A stretch of DNA of 10,949 nucleotides from Baffinella frigidus (GCA_026770585.1 MU647908.1:9586-20534), one strand, 5' to 3'. Positions 1-6,412 are shown, counted from the first letter of the stretch. Notes: generated from the sequence alone by a model not told the origin. Made by a program: numbers and translations.

Positions 1-29
1 CCAAACTCCAAACGCTAAACGCTTAACCC
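1..29 (-). repeat. Decayed telomere-like repeat at window edge
   Basis: The first bases read as loosely spaced CCAAACT, CCAAACG, CTAAACG and TTAACCCT units, consistent with an eroded CCCTAAA array that may continue to the left. Only about four units are visible and all are mutated, so this is a weak call. Confidence 0.4.
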
Positions 30-58
30 TGGCGGAATGTGATAGGACCCCGCGGAGA

Positions 59-189
59 CCCACCCTGGAGGCAACTTATTGGCAAATTGATGGTTTCTTA
101 AGTCATCTCACATACAAATGCGCCCGGAATCCGGGCGCATCTGTGGGAGATTGACTTAAGATTTGCCCCTTGGTTGTCTCCAGGGTGGG
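59..189. repeat. Foldback hairpin, 131 bp, single copy
   Basis: Outer arms CCCACCCTGGAG (59-70) and CTCCAGGGTGGG (178-189) are perfectly complementary. A middle stem pairs CTTAAGTCA (97-105) with TGACTTAAG (152-160). The tip is a perfect 10-bp stem, ATGCGCCCGG (118-127) with CCGGGCGCAT (131-140), around an AAT loop. The stretches between pair imperfectly. The CCACC tip and the inner CAAAT recall family F, but too weakly to assign it. No coding content is seen. Confidence 0.85.
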
Positions 190-553
190 CAAGCGGCGCA
201 CAAAGTGGAGGCGTGCGATGCATTCTATAACGTCACCGACGCCGGAACCGGTCAGCCCTTTAGGTCCTTTAGGTTCTTTTAACTCCCACCATAGGCGGAC
301 ACCGGAACATATCCTGCAGAAAGGCCATGCTTCCATCAGGCCCCCCTAAACACCCAAAGGTTTTGTGGGTCTCTCTTACACCTCACACGCTCGATGACCC
401 TACCCCCTCAGGCTCCAAAACCCGAACCATAAAACATAAACAAAATATGGCGAGCGACTCCAGGCCTGCCGTGGCAGGTACAGAGAGAGTATTCTTTATT
501 GGCAACCAACTGGTCCGGATCCACTTGATCGCCGAGAAGGTTTAGCGGGCCGG
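190..553. other. Gene-free stretch with two short dispersed fragments
   Basis: No gene is recognised. Positions 256-280 are the reverse complement of the AGGACCTAA-type tandem repeat at 5945-6015. Positions 286-302 match the reverse complement of 2391-2407 at 16 of 17 bases, the piece just right of hairpin F1. The rest looks unique. Confidence 0.5.
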
Positions 554-554
554 C

Positions 555-610
555 CTCGCGCCATGGGTATTTGAATCCCCTTTTCCCGGTAGCCTCATAT
601 CTGCCTTCCT
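555..610 (+). repeat. Dispersed repeat S, copy 1
   Basis: This 56-bp stretch begins CTCGCGCCATGGGT and contains CCCGGTAGCCT. It aligns without gaps to 3579-3634, with roughly 80% identity by eye. A more diverged third copy of its left half lies at 5673-5708. No hairpin spans the whole unit and no protein is recognised. Confidence 0.75.
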
Positions 611-709
611 ATTGGCAGGTACGATGTTGTTTTACCAAGACGAGTGCAAGCCTCACAGGGGCTTCGAAGGGACACCTGCTAGGAATTCACCATGCTTCGG
701 TTAGAATCT

Positions 710-737
710 CCGTAGGACCAACCATTTGTCCCTACGG
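710..737. repeat. Short hairpin, 7-bp stem
   Basis: CCGTAGG (710-716) pairs with CCTACGG (731-737) across a 14-base loop. It is short enough to be chance. The surrounding 611-823 shows nothing else I can support. Confidence 0.45.
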
Positions 738-823
738 ATGGCCAACCGTAGAGTCCTATAGATTATTCACCTATTGTTGATTCAAGAAATGCCTTTCTTG
801 CAGTCCACTGTGTTTTTCGAGCA

Positions 824-879
824 TCAGAGGAGACCGAATCTCAAAAGTTGACAGATTTGACCATTTCGGTCTCCTCTGA
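824..879. repeat. Perfect 15-bp hairpin
   Basis: TCAGAGGAGACCGAA (824-838) is perfectly complementary to TTCGGTCTCCTCTGA (865-879), with a 26-base loop. The loop holds CAAAAGTTGACA, which recurs exactly near 5514-5525, next to another hairpin region. Length and perfection make chance unlikely. No gene is adjacent. Confidence 0.9.
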
Positions 880-938
880 GAGCAGGCACCGGGGACACGA
901 AAGTACCAGGAAAGTAAATGCTGTCCATGGCCGACGGC

Positions 939-979
939 CCCAAACCCTAAACCTTAAACCCTAACCCCCTAACCCTAAC
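939..979 (-). repeat. Short interstitial telomere-like array
   Basis: About six units of CCCTAAA/CCTTAAA/CCCTAAC type run in the C-rich orientation, so TTTAGGG lies on the minus strand. The units are mixed in length and partly mutated, as in an old internal array rather than a chromosome end. Confidence 0.85.
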
Positions 980-1208
980 ATCTAAAGCATGGTGTGGGAG
1001 CGTCGAACGAGCGAAGGCTACGTTCGGTGAACGAATCCGAATCCGGAAATAAGTCCAATCCGAATCCTAGGGTGGTCGAATCCTGACTCTAACGTTGGCA
1101 GCCTGTGGGTTCACCTGTCGTGCTGTGCGCCGTTGGGGGTGGGGGTTGAGGTTTGGGAGCCGAAGAATTCCCGTATGACTGATGACTAATCCGAGGTTAC
1201 ACTGCGAG
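980..1208. other. Gene-free stretch with GAATCC-rich patch
   Basis: Positions 1033-1082 contain four loosely spaced GAATCC motifs (ACGAATCCGAATCC, then CCGAATCC, then CGAATCCTG). No promoter, RNA gene or coding frame is recognised here. Confidence 0.4.
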
Positions 1209-1250
1209 TCCGGCTTCGTTACCTGGGACAGAACCTGCGCGGTTCAGTCC
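1209..1250 (+). repeat. Dispersed repeat P, copy 1 (partial)
   Basis: The stretch with GTTACCTGGGACAGAACCTG followed by CGCGGTTCAGTCC matches the right half of family P. The closest match is 10607-10647, which also has CTGCGCGGTCCAGTC. It is diverged and lacks the left half. Confidence 0.6.
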
Positions 1251-1283
1251 ACTGATGTGGGACTGTGTGTCTCTCACTCTATT

Positions 1284-1365
1284 TTAGGTTTAGGGTTTAG
1301 GGTTTAGGGTTTAGGGTTCAGGGTTCAGGGTTTAGGGTTCAGGGTTCAGGGTTTAGGGTTTAGGT
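1284..1365 (+). repeat. Interstitial telomere array, TTTAGGG and TTCAGGG units
   Basis: Eleven or so 7-bp units run in the G-rich orientation on the + strand. They mix TTTAGGG with TTCAGGG in small blocks. The orientation is opposite to the arrays at 939-979 and 4258-4548. Confidence 0.95.
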
Positions 1366-1602
1366 TGCGTCGGTCTGGGGCGGGCACGTACCTTCTGCTC
1401 TGTGACAAAATGACATTTACTCACAGACCCACGTGGTCCGCGGTCTCCTATGAGAGGTATGATGTCTCGAGTTTAATACCAAGCACCAAACACCACGGGT
1501 TGAGGTGGTGTAGTTTTGTCCTCGCGTCGTTGACGGTCACGTTGTAGCGGTCACACTGTGCCTTCTACCGCATGGGGTTTCAGGCGGTGAAGCCGTGTCT
1601 TC
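1366..1602. other. Gene-free stretch with two small hairpins
   Basis: ACACCAC (1490-1496) pairs with GTGGTGT (1505-1511) over an 8-base loop. GGTGAAG (1586-1592) pairs with CTTCACC (1599-1605) over a 6-base loop and runs into the left tip of hairpin M1. CGGTCAC occurs twice near 1534-1555. No gene is recognised. Confidence 0.5.
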
Positions 1603-1738
1603 ACCCGGGGAACCCTATCTTTCTTTCATTTGATGGCAATGCAATTTACTACACAAATGCTTTAATATTACTAGTAAGAACGAATTGTGTAGTACTTTTC
1701 ATTGCCATCAAATGAAAGAAAAATAGGTTTCCCCGGGT
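1603..1738. mobile_element. Family M foldback element, copy 1 (MITE-like)
   Basis: The arms 1603-1656 and 1685-1738 are complementary at 49 of 54 positions and enclose a 28-base loop. The tip is ACCCGGGGAA. The loop contains TAATATTAC at 1663-1671 and the palindrome TTACTAGTAA just after it. A near-identical copy with a better stem lies at 9270-9409, so this is a dispersed element and not a local accident. It codes for nothing, which fits a non-autonomous inverted-repeat element. The right end is followed by TAAGTC; no clear target-site duplication is visible. The type of transposase is unknown. Confidence 0.85.
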
Positions 1739-1740
1739 AA

Positions 1741-1910
1741 GTCTGTTGGTCGTTAATAAAGGGTGGTGGGCAGTGATGGCGGGGATTCGGGTCTGTTGGC
1801 CGACATGAGACCCCGCTAGGGACATGAGTCAACCATCGAGGCTCGTCACCTGTCCGACCGAGGCTAACACGACAATGAAAATGCGTGGATCCGAGTCTGT
1901 TGGCCGTCAC
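1741..1910 (+). repeat. Motif Q, three copies (GTCTGTTGGCCGTCA type)
   Basis: GTCTGTTGG begins at 1741, 1791 and 1895, each followed by a C- or T-containing CG. The second and third are preceded by GATTCGG and GATCCGA. A fourth copy, CCTGTTGGTCGTCAC, lies at 5381-5395, also preceded by GATTCGG. These are short dispersed motifs of unknown role. Confidence 0.6.
1807..1865 (+). repeat. Dispersed repeat T, copy 1 (internally deleted)
   Basis: GAGACCCCGCTAGGGA (1807-1822) and a 36-bp block (1830-1865) ending GACCGAGGCT match 6926-6941 and 7003-7038 exactly. This copy has 7 bases between the blocks where copy 2 has 61, so one of them gained or lost about 54 bp. Short similar sequences, CGACATGA on the left and CGACAATGA on the right, flank it and could be a decayed target duplication. 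Confidence 0.8.
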
Positions 1911-1960
1911 CAAGGGTGCGTTGTGCGCCGCAGGGTCCATCACTTTTGACTGATCGCTGG

Positions 1961-2030
1961 TTTCCCGGTTCTAAGCCTGTCCGGTGTAGTTACCGTTCTG
2001 GTACAAACCCTGCATGGCGCTGTTAACCGT
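1961..2030 (+). repeat. Dispersed repeat P, copy 2
   Basis: The unit starts TTTCCCGG and holds two related 15-mers, CCGGTTCTAAGCCTG (1965-1979) and CTGGTACAAACCCTG (1998-2012), 33 bp apart. The same dimer layout occurs in the other P copies. Like copy 5 it is preceded by TGACTGATC. It does not code for anything recognised. Confidence 0.7.
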
Positions 2031-2043
2031 ACCACACGAAACA

Positions 2044-2156
2044 CTACAGGGAACATTCCAAAGTTGATTATTGACTTGTTTCTTAAGGAAATATGCCAGA
2101 AGTCAGCAATTTTGGTCACGTTACGTGCAGATATCCGGGCAAGAGGTTCCCTGTAG
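2044..2156. repeat. Foldback hairpin, 113 bp
   Basis: CTACAGGGAAC (2044-2054) is perfectly complementary to GTTCCCTGTAG (2146-2156). A second stem pairs CCAAAGTTG with the CAATTTTGG near 2108-2116, with gaps. Positions 2112-2124, TTGGTCACGTTAC, are shared with family K at 5031-5043 and 7921-7933, so this element may carry a K fragment. Confidence 0.7.
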
Positions 2157-2246
2157 CCTTCCGAGTGGGCATCCCGTCTCCTCCTTCCACCTCTTCTAGT
2201 GAACCTTAGTGCCCCCACAGCGCAGGATTGGGCGGATAAGGTCCAG

Positions 2247-2389
2247 CCACCAGCCCTCAGAAAAGAACCAAACCCAAATCTCCTCGTTTAGTAAAATTCG
2301 CCAGGGGTACACGTCAGAAGGTGTACCCCTGTGGGCAATTGCTCACAGGTCTCCGAATCACCATTTGGTTCTCTTCTGAGGGCTGGTGG
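2247..2389. mobile_element. Family F two-tier hairpin, copy 1
   Basis: The outer arms 2247-2272 and 2364-2389 pair at 25 of 26 positions. The left arm starts CCACCAGCCCTCAG and ends ACCAAA. A separate inner stem pairs CAGGGGTACAC (2302-2312) with GTGTACCCCTG (2321-2331), perfect over 11 bp with an 8-base loop. The same plan recurs at 5709-5847 and 10400-10570. No open frame of interest lies inside. Mobility is inferred from the copies; no clear target duplication is seen. Confidence 0.85.
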
Positions 2390-2560
2390 AGTGTCCGCCC
2401 ATGGTGGTAGTGATCAAACCCAGAGGAGCCTAAATGACAACTCGGCAGGGTGGATGACTGTAATGCTCTCGGCGCGTGATCCCAACAACACCGAGGGGGG
2501 GCGTCAGGAGGACGCCACCCCGCACGCGCGCGTCTCTGTGCGGAAGGTTGCGCCCGTGTC

Positions 2561-2578
2561 AGAGAGAGAGAGAGAGAG
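2561..2578. repeat. (AG)9 microsatellite
   Basis: Nine uninterrupted AG dinucleotides. The flanking 2390-2560 and 2579-2686 stretches show no gene I can support. Confidence 0.95.
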
Positions 2579-2686
2579 TCTTTGCGTCCTACATGCGTAT
2601 GCACTCCTCCAACTCGTGCCACCAATTTGGGGAATGACCCCGTGCCGCACGTCCCCACTACGTCGGAGTTCCCCGCCCGAGTTCCC

Positions 2687-2811
2687 GAGAGATTGGTAAT
2701 TTATTGCCAAGCATTCATCGTCAGCGCCGCACATGAGTGTGCCACGTACTGTACCCCGTGTCGGCCGCTCACACGAGCATTTTTCGGATGGATTCGAACT
2801 CCACCTCCTAC
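2687..2811 (+). repeat. Dispersed repeat R, copy A
   Basis: This copy of about 125 bp aligns with copy B (4592-4715) at roughly 92% over its first 105 bases, and with copy C (6074-6187, reverse strand). It begins GAGATTGGTAATTTATTGCC, where two 8-base arms nearly pair around TT, and ends near CCACCTCCTAC. An open frame crosses it in copies A and B. Of eight differences there, five change the amino acid and three do not, which shows no coding constraint. Confidence 0.88.
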
Positions 2812-2861
2812 AAAGTTCCCGACCAACCCACACCTGAAGAACCCCCAAGTAGCCCGCCGGG

Positions 2862-3008
2862 CCACACGGTGGACTACGAACCTTTTATCAAGAGTCAACT
2901 TGCCTGAGGCAATTAACTTGAAGGATTTTCTGGTACAAGTTGTGGGGTTCCACATCAGGTACACCTCGATTTCGAGCCCCAATGAAACCTTCGTAGCCCA
3001 CCGTGTGG
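2862..3008. mobile_element. Family C foldback element, copy 1 (147 bp)
   Basis: The ends CCACACGGTGG and CCACCGTGTGG are perfect complements, and pairing continues inward over CTACGA with one mismatch. A small internal hairpin, TTGCC-TGA-GGCAA, lies at 2900-2912. The second copy at 9653-9799 is in the opposite orientation, has the same 147-bp length and is about 93% identical. GTAGCCCGCCG occurs at 2849-2859 and again directly after the right end at 3009-3019. This could be an 11-bp target duplication, but it partly overlaps sequence shared with copy 2. Confidence 0.88.
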
Positions 3009-3116
3009 GTAGCCCGCCGAGGAATACGGGGTTTTGTGATCCTCAGGGTCCTGAAGATTTTTCATCTGTGGGTTATTCAAGAAACCCCTTTGTAGTCCGC
3101 TATGTGGGTAGCCCGC
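3009..3116 (+). repeat. Duplicated right end of family C with internal hairpin
   Basis: The right end of element C1 (about 2992-3017) recurs 100 bp downstream (about 3091-3116), matching at 21 of 26 positions and including the exact 14-mer TGTGGGTAGCCCGC. Between them GGGGTTT (3028-3034) pairs with AAACCCC (3082-3088), and ATCCTCAGG (3039-3047) pairs with CCTGAAGAT (3050-3058) with one mismatch. It may be a second, nested or partial hairpin element. Confidence 0.65.
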
Positions 3117-3169
3117 TACAGGATAAAGTTTCCAGTGATGCCCGTACTGGCTTTGCCGCCCCGCACAAG

Positions 3170-3190
3170 CTTCTTCTTCTTCTTCTTCTT
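3170..3190. repeat. (CTT)7 microsatellite
   Basis: Seven CTT units begin at C3170 after CACAAG. Nothing else is supported between 3117 and 3392. Confidence 0.9.
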
Positions 3191-3392
3191 TATTACTCTC
3201 GTTACAGGTCCTAAATGAGGCCCTTGAGCCTTGAGTTGAGTGATATAAAGGTCTATGAGCCTTCAGAAATGGGCCCGCCTCAGAGACAAGCGCGTCTCGT
3301 GAACTGTGTGGAACGTTTCTCCCTTGCAACTGCCCACAGAGGGAGAGATTTTTTCGGTGACGGCTTGCGCACCCGAATGCACTGGATGACTT

Positions 3393-3536
3393 TCATCTCG
3401 AAAGATAACTGAATCAGTTCCCTAATTAGCGTTTTCATTTAATTAGGAGGCCTTATTAGATTTACTATGCCCGAACTAATTTCTCCTATCCAACCTCCTA
3501 TTGAAAAGGAACTGATTCAGTTATCTTCCGAGATGA
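3393..3536. mobile_element. Foldback element with 29-bp arms
   Basis: The arms 3393-3421 and 3508-3536 are complementary at 28 of 29 positions; the left arm begins TCATCTCG. The interior pairs further: TTTTCA plus TTAGGAGG on the left meet CCTCCTATTGAAAA on the right, with a bulge. ACTGGATGACT (3381-3391) lies one base outside the left arm, and ACTGGATCACT (3543-3553) lies six bases outside the right arm. They match at 10 of 11 positions in direct orientation, as a decayed target duplication would. Only one copy is in the window. Confidence 0.82.
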
Positions 3537-3578
3537 ACTTGTACTGGATCACTTCTGCTGTGAATGCCCAGATCGTGC

Positions 3579-3634
3579 TCGCGCCATGGGTGTTTGAACA
3601 CCCCGTTCCCGGTAGCCTTAAATATATCTTCCTA
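3579..3634 (+). repeat. Dispersed repeat S, copy 2
   Basis: This is a 56-bp gap-free match to 555-610 with the same CTCGCGCCATGGGT start. Here GGGTGTT and AACACCC form a 7-bp stem with a two-base loop near 3591-3606; in copy 1 that stem is broken. Confidence 0.75.
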
Positions 3635-3762
3635 AAGAGATATGGTTTATTGTTCCCATGAAGTGCTGGTTCTACATCCAGAGTACACTCTGCAGTTTCC
3701 ATTCTGCTGATTCCTCTGAAAAAGGCTCTTTTCTCAGCTGGGCCCACTTGCCAGCTCTGCTA

Positions 3763-3938
3763 GAGCCAATCTGGTAGGAATGGGCCAAATCTCGGTAGCA
3801 TGTTTCCAAGTTTCGACCTTGATTTCTACCAAAAAATCAAACCGGTACGGTTTTGCGACCTTTAACCCCTTTTTGAAGACCGAAACTTGGAAACGTGTTA
3901 CCGAGATTTGGCCAAGTCATCCCAGATTGGCTTGGCTC
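3763..3938. mobile_element. Foldback element, 176 bp, about 53-bp arms
   Basis: The left arm 3763-3815 (starts GAGCCAATCTGG, ends TTTCCAAGTTTCG) pairs with 3881-3938 with a few mismatches and one small insertion near the right end, where TTGGC is doubled. The best block, GGCCAAATCTCGGTA, is perfect in both arms. The loop carries two small hairpins, TTGATTT with AAATCAA and AAACCG with CGGTTT, so the fold would be branched. There is one copy here and no coding content. Confidence 0.88.
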
Positions 3939-3968
3939 TTCTGTATGTTTCGGGTGGGCTTGGAGTTT

Positions 3969-4104
3969 TGATCGGGTATCGGAAAAATCGAAAATCGCAC
4001 TTATATGTATCTTAGGCATGGGTTTTATGCTAAGATAGGAACACCCACCCTTAACATATCACAAAACGGCCATCTTTTTCGATTGTTTCTTGTCCGATCC
4101 CTGA
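3969..4104. repeat. Diverged foldback hairpin
   Basis: The core is clear: TATCTTAGGCAT (4008-4019) pairs with ATGCTAAGATA (4027-4037) with one bulged G. The outer arms are weaker. GATCGG with AAAAATCGAAAA on the left meets TTTTTCGATT and CCGATC on the right, at perhaps 70% complementarity. It reads as an older member of the hairpin population. Confidence 0.6.
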
Positions 4105-4257
4105 CCCGTTCTGGTCAGATCCGAGCCAACATCTTCAATAGTCATGTACAATAGGACCGCGGGAGGTAAGGGTCGGTGTCCGTCTATCTTGGGAAATCTC
4201 AAAATGTAAAGGGCCTGACGAACTTGCGACTGCGGCTGTCCAAGTAGTCTCCTCGGG

Positions 4258-4548
4258 ACCTCAAATCCTTAACCTCAAACCCTAAACTCTAAACCCTGGG
4301 CCCTTAACCCTGAACCCTGAACCCTGAACCCTGAACCCTGAACCCTGAACCCGACGCCTTAAACCCTAAACCCTAAACCCTAAACCCTAAACCCTAAACC
4401 CTAAACCCTAAACCCTAAACCCTAACCCCGAAACCCTAGACCTAAACTCTGAACCCTGAACCCCGAATCCTGAACCCTGAACCCTGAACCCTGAACCCTG
4501 AACCCTGAACCCTGAACCCTAAACCCTAAACCCTAAACCCTAGGGTTT
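4258..4548 (-). repeat. Large interstitial telomere-like array, CCCTAAA and CCCTGAA blocks
   Basis: About forty 7-bp units run in the C-rich orientation. CCCTGAA units cluster at about 4309-4352, CCCTAAA at 4360-4425, a mixed decayed zone follows, then CCCTGAA to about 4515 and CCCTAAA to the end. The array finishes with the 14-bp palindrome AAACCCTAGGGTTT (4535-4548), where one unit turns to the opposite orientation. Blocks of one variant suggest local unit-by-unit expansion. Confidence 0.96.
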
Positions 4549-4591
4549 CCCGTTGGTCGTCGCTCTTGCGTGCCACAGAGTTGGACCGGAC

Positions 4592-4715
4592 AGAGATTGG
4601 CAATTTATTGCCAAACATTCAGCGTCAGCGCCGCTCATGATTGTGCCACATACTGTACCCCGTGTCGGCCGCTCATACGAGCATTTTTTGGATGGATTCT
4701 AAGTTCACCTCCTAC
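4592..4715 (+). repeat. Dispersed repeat R, copy B
   Basis: This is the second + strand copy of R, starting AGAGATTGGCAATTTATTGC. Here TTGGCAAT and ATTGCCAA form a perfect 8-bp stem around TT. Its left edge is 43 bp from the end of the telomere-like array. Confidence 0.88.
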
Positions 4716-5010
4716 TGGACCGGATAAGAAGGTCTGCGGGGGCCTTTCGAAGCACGAGAGCCCCCCCCTGAGTGGGAGGCTAGTGGCAGGTCGAGGCTAG
4801 TGGGAGGCAGACTCTAGGTCAAGAAACGATGCTCTTTGCAAAGTGCCAGCGGGGTCCGTTCCTCCCGAATCTAATCCCGGTGACGATTTAATTTAAATTC
4901 TCTCGACCCATATGGAATTGGAACCGTTAGCCTAATTTTTGACGGAAAATGTCAAATTCCCGATGGGAGCGAGTATTGGACTTAAATAATCGTCTGGATG
5001 AAATGATTCT
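4716..5010. other. Gene-free stretch with small hairpins
   Basis: GGGGGCCTTTCG pairs with CGAGAGCCCCC near 4737-4767 with one bulge. GAGGCTAGTGG occurs twice near 4776-4804. AATTTAAATT (about 4890-4899) is a perfect palindrome. TTTGAC (4938-4943) pairs with GTCAAA (4951-4956). The segment around 4885-4905 resembles the left arm of the hairpin at 9830-9988 and could be a remnant. No gene is recognised. Confidence 0.45.
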
Positions 5011-5060
5011 TCTGGGTGGCCATCCACGAATTGGTCACGTTACTCAGCGTGCGTAACGTG
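5011..5060 (+). repeat. Family K repeat with hairpin, copy 1
   Basis: Positions 5011-5049 are identical over 39 bp to the reverse complement of 7949-7987. GTCACGTTAC (5034-5043) pairs with GTAACGTGAC (5052-5061) over an 8-base loop, so this copy also ends in a hairpin, but with a shorter stem than copy 2. Confidence 0.88.
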
Positions 5061-5061
5061 A

Positions 5062-5578
5062 CGTGACGAATACCCCACAAATTCTCTAAAAGTGGTTTTA
5101 CGCAGCACTTGTAGATTATAAACAAAGGCCGCGGTCAGCCTCGAGTGGCCCTGCGCGCTAGTGCCCCGTACGACCCTCGAATAATCCAGTGAGAGGGTTT
5201 CCTGGTACTTGCCTGTCCGCTCGGATCGGGTTACCGTCCCGGTGCCGAACCTCTGGTCCCAGTTGGGCTGAACCGTACTTATGACTAAGAGAAGGCCCGG
5301 GTCGGCCGACGAATCCAAGCTAATACATCACGAAATCGAAATCGAGTGACCGTAGCAGTGATGCGCCAGATTCGGGGCTGCCTGTTGGTCGTCACAAAAC
5401 ACCTCTCTTCATTGGATGCGCAGAGCAGAGTCCCCAGCACGAGCATCTACAGTAGTCAATGCCCGGACAGGAGGCTACCCGGGGTCAAATGCTGAATAAC
5501 CCTTTATCGCAAAAGTTGACATGTTTTGTACCACTATAATACTTGTAAGGCCATTTAGTACCAGAATCCATTCATCAC
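5062..5578. other. Gene-free stretch holding P and Q copies
   Basis: Apart from P copy 3 (5198-5278) and Q copy 4 (5381-5395) I see no gene, tRNA or promoter. CAAAAGTTGACA near 5514-5525 repeats the loop motif of the 824-879 hairpin. Confidence 0.5.
5198..5278 (+). repeat. Dispersed repeat P, copy 3
   Basis: It starts TTTCCTGGTACTTGCCTG and continues GGGTTACCGTCCCGGTGCCG. It matches copies 2 and 6 over the same order of blocks, with a few extra bases in the spacer. Confidence 0.65.
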
Positions 5579-5579
5579 G

Positions 5580-5646
5580 GGGTCCTCAGAATCTGAGGAC
5601 CCACAGGGGAAAATAATCTTAAGTTGCCAAATTTGCATGTGGGTCC
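5580..5646. repeat. Hairpin with AAT loop and a competing stem
   Basis: GGGTCCTCAG (5580-5589) and CTGAGGACCC (5593-5602) form a perfect 10-bp stem around AAT. The right arm can instead pair further out: GGACCCACA (5597-5605) with TGTGGGTCC (5638-5646), perfect over 9 bp. The two folds exclude each other. The stem length and AAT loop equal those at the tip of 59-189, but the sequences differ. Confidence 0.8.
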
Positions 5647-5672
5647 GCTCTTGTCCGGCTAGATCCACCGTC

Positions 5673-5708
5673 CTCGCGCCGTAGACGCATGAATACCCCG
5701 TTCTTGGT
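5673..5708 (+). repeat. Dispersed repeat S, copy 3 (partial, diverged)
   Basis: CTCGCGCC followed by a changed middle and TGAATACCCCGTTC matches the left half of S copies 1 and 2. It stops where hairpin F2 begins at 5709, so F2 may have inserted into this copy. I find no right half of S beyond 5847. Confidence 0.5.
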
Positions 5709-5847
5709 CCACCAGCCCTGCGAGGCGGACCAAATCGATAATTGTTTGGGGCCATTTCCTCGGGTGGCACATCCGTTTTCGAAGGTTCCGCCCGAGGATA
5801 TGGCGCTTGCTGCAGCCTCGATTTGGTCCGCCTCGGAGGGCTGGTGG
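5709..5847. mobile_element. Family F two-tier hairpin, copy 2
   Basis: The outer arms 5709-5738 and 5818-5847 pair at 29 of 30 positions; the left arm starts CCACCAGCCCTGCGAGG and ends ACCAAATCGA. The inner stem 5751-5767 with 5788-5804 pairs at 15 of 17 positions and is unrelated in sequence to the inner stem of copy 1. So the tips are conserved while the inner tier is replaced. No coding content. Confidence 0.88.
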
Positions 5848-5944
5848 GTAGTCGCAAATCTACCTTTCTAGCCAGTGAACTGAACATTGCAGAGCTGTGC
5901 CTCTCCAGGTACTTTGCCACTCAAGACCGGTGTCCTTCTACGTA

Positions 5945-6015
5945 ACCTAAAGGACCTAAAGGACCTAAAAGGACCTAAAGGAGCCTGGCCCTGAAGGACC
6001 TAAAAGGATCTACAG
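5945..6015 (+). repeat. Tandem AGGACCTAAA repeat, decaying rightwards
   Basis: Four units of 9-10 bp with core AGGACCTAA run at 5945-5981; degenerate units (AAGGACCTAAAAGG, then ATCTACAGGATCC) follow. The reverse complement of the same core is at 256-280. Confidence 0.88.
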
Positions 6016-6054
6016 GATCCTTGGACCCAAATCACGTAAAAGAAGCTAAATGAG

Positions 6055-6071
6055 CCCCCCCCCCCCCCCCC
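6055..6071. repeat. 17-base C tract
   Basis: Seventeen uninterrupted C residues lie three bases from repeat R copy C. The exact length may be unreliable in an assembly. Confidence 0.9.
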
Positions 6072-6073
6072 TC

Positions 6074-6187
6074 AGGTGGACTATCCGAAAAATGCTGGTA
6101 TGAGCGGCCGACACGGGGTACAGTATGTGGCACAATCATGTGCGGCGCTGACGCTGAATGTTTGGCAATGAATTACCAATCTCTCTC
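6074..6187 (-). repeat. Dispersed repeat R, copy C (reverse)
   Basis: The reverse complement aligns with copies A and B from GAGAGATTGG to the ATTTTTCGGAT near its end. The ten or so bases carrying TTCGAAC in copy A are missing. At several sites (CAAACATTCAGC, ATGATTGTGCC) it agrees with copy B against A. Confidence 0.88.
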
Positions 6188-6283
6188 AGGTGGGCTGCCC
6201 CGAGAACTTCGAAGGGAAGCGGGGGGAGGCAGCGTGCGCCGACCCGCGCCAGGGGAGGGTCCGCGGGTACTCTAATTACCCCT
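6188..6283. other. GC-rich spacer
   Basis: GC-rich sequence with AGCGGGGGGAGG and no structure or gene I can support. Confidence 0.4.
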
Positions 6284-6412
6284 CGGAACATACCAGAATC
6301 TGTCCTGATAAAAAGGCGCAAGATAGCATCATTTGATGCCTAAAATAGCATGTACACCCTTACCTTCCGCGTAGGGAGCCTAAGATAGCGGGACAGATTC
6401 TGTCTTGTTCCG
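6284..6412. mobile_element. Foldback element with flanking direct repeats
   Basis: The arms 6284-6305 (CGGAACA, then CAGAATCTGTCC) and 6391-6412 pair at 19 of 22 positions. The interior holds a perfect small hairpin, GCATCA-TT-TGATGC, and three near-copies of AAGATAGC. AATTACCCCTCGG (6274-6286) and AATTGCCCCTCGG (6419-6431) flank it directly, matching at 12 of 13, although the left one overlaps the arm by three bases. This looks like an inserted element with a decayed target duplication. Confidence 0.78.

Noticed and set aside
2735-2811. tRNA or tRNA-derived SINE in repeat R copy A
   Set aside because: GATGGATTCGAACTCCAC resembles a T arm (four of five pairs), but no D arm, anticodon arm or acceptor stem can be drawn upstream, and copies B and C do not keep the loop.
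2582-3214. Longest open frame (210 codons, + strand) as a gene
   Set aside because: It runs through repeat R copy A, hairpin C1 and a CTT microsatellite. No domain is recognised, and its R-derived part shows five amino-acid-changing against three silent differences from copy B, as expected without selection.
4258-4548. True chromosome end
   Set aside because: Unique and dispersed sequence continues on both sides, and the units are mutated, so the array is interstitial.
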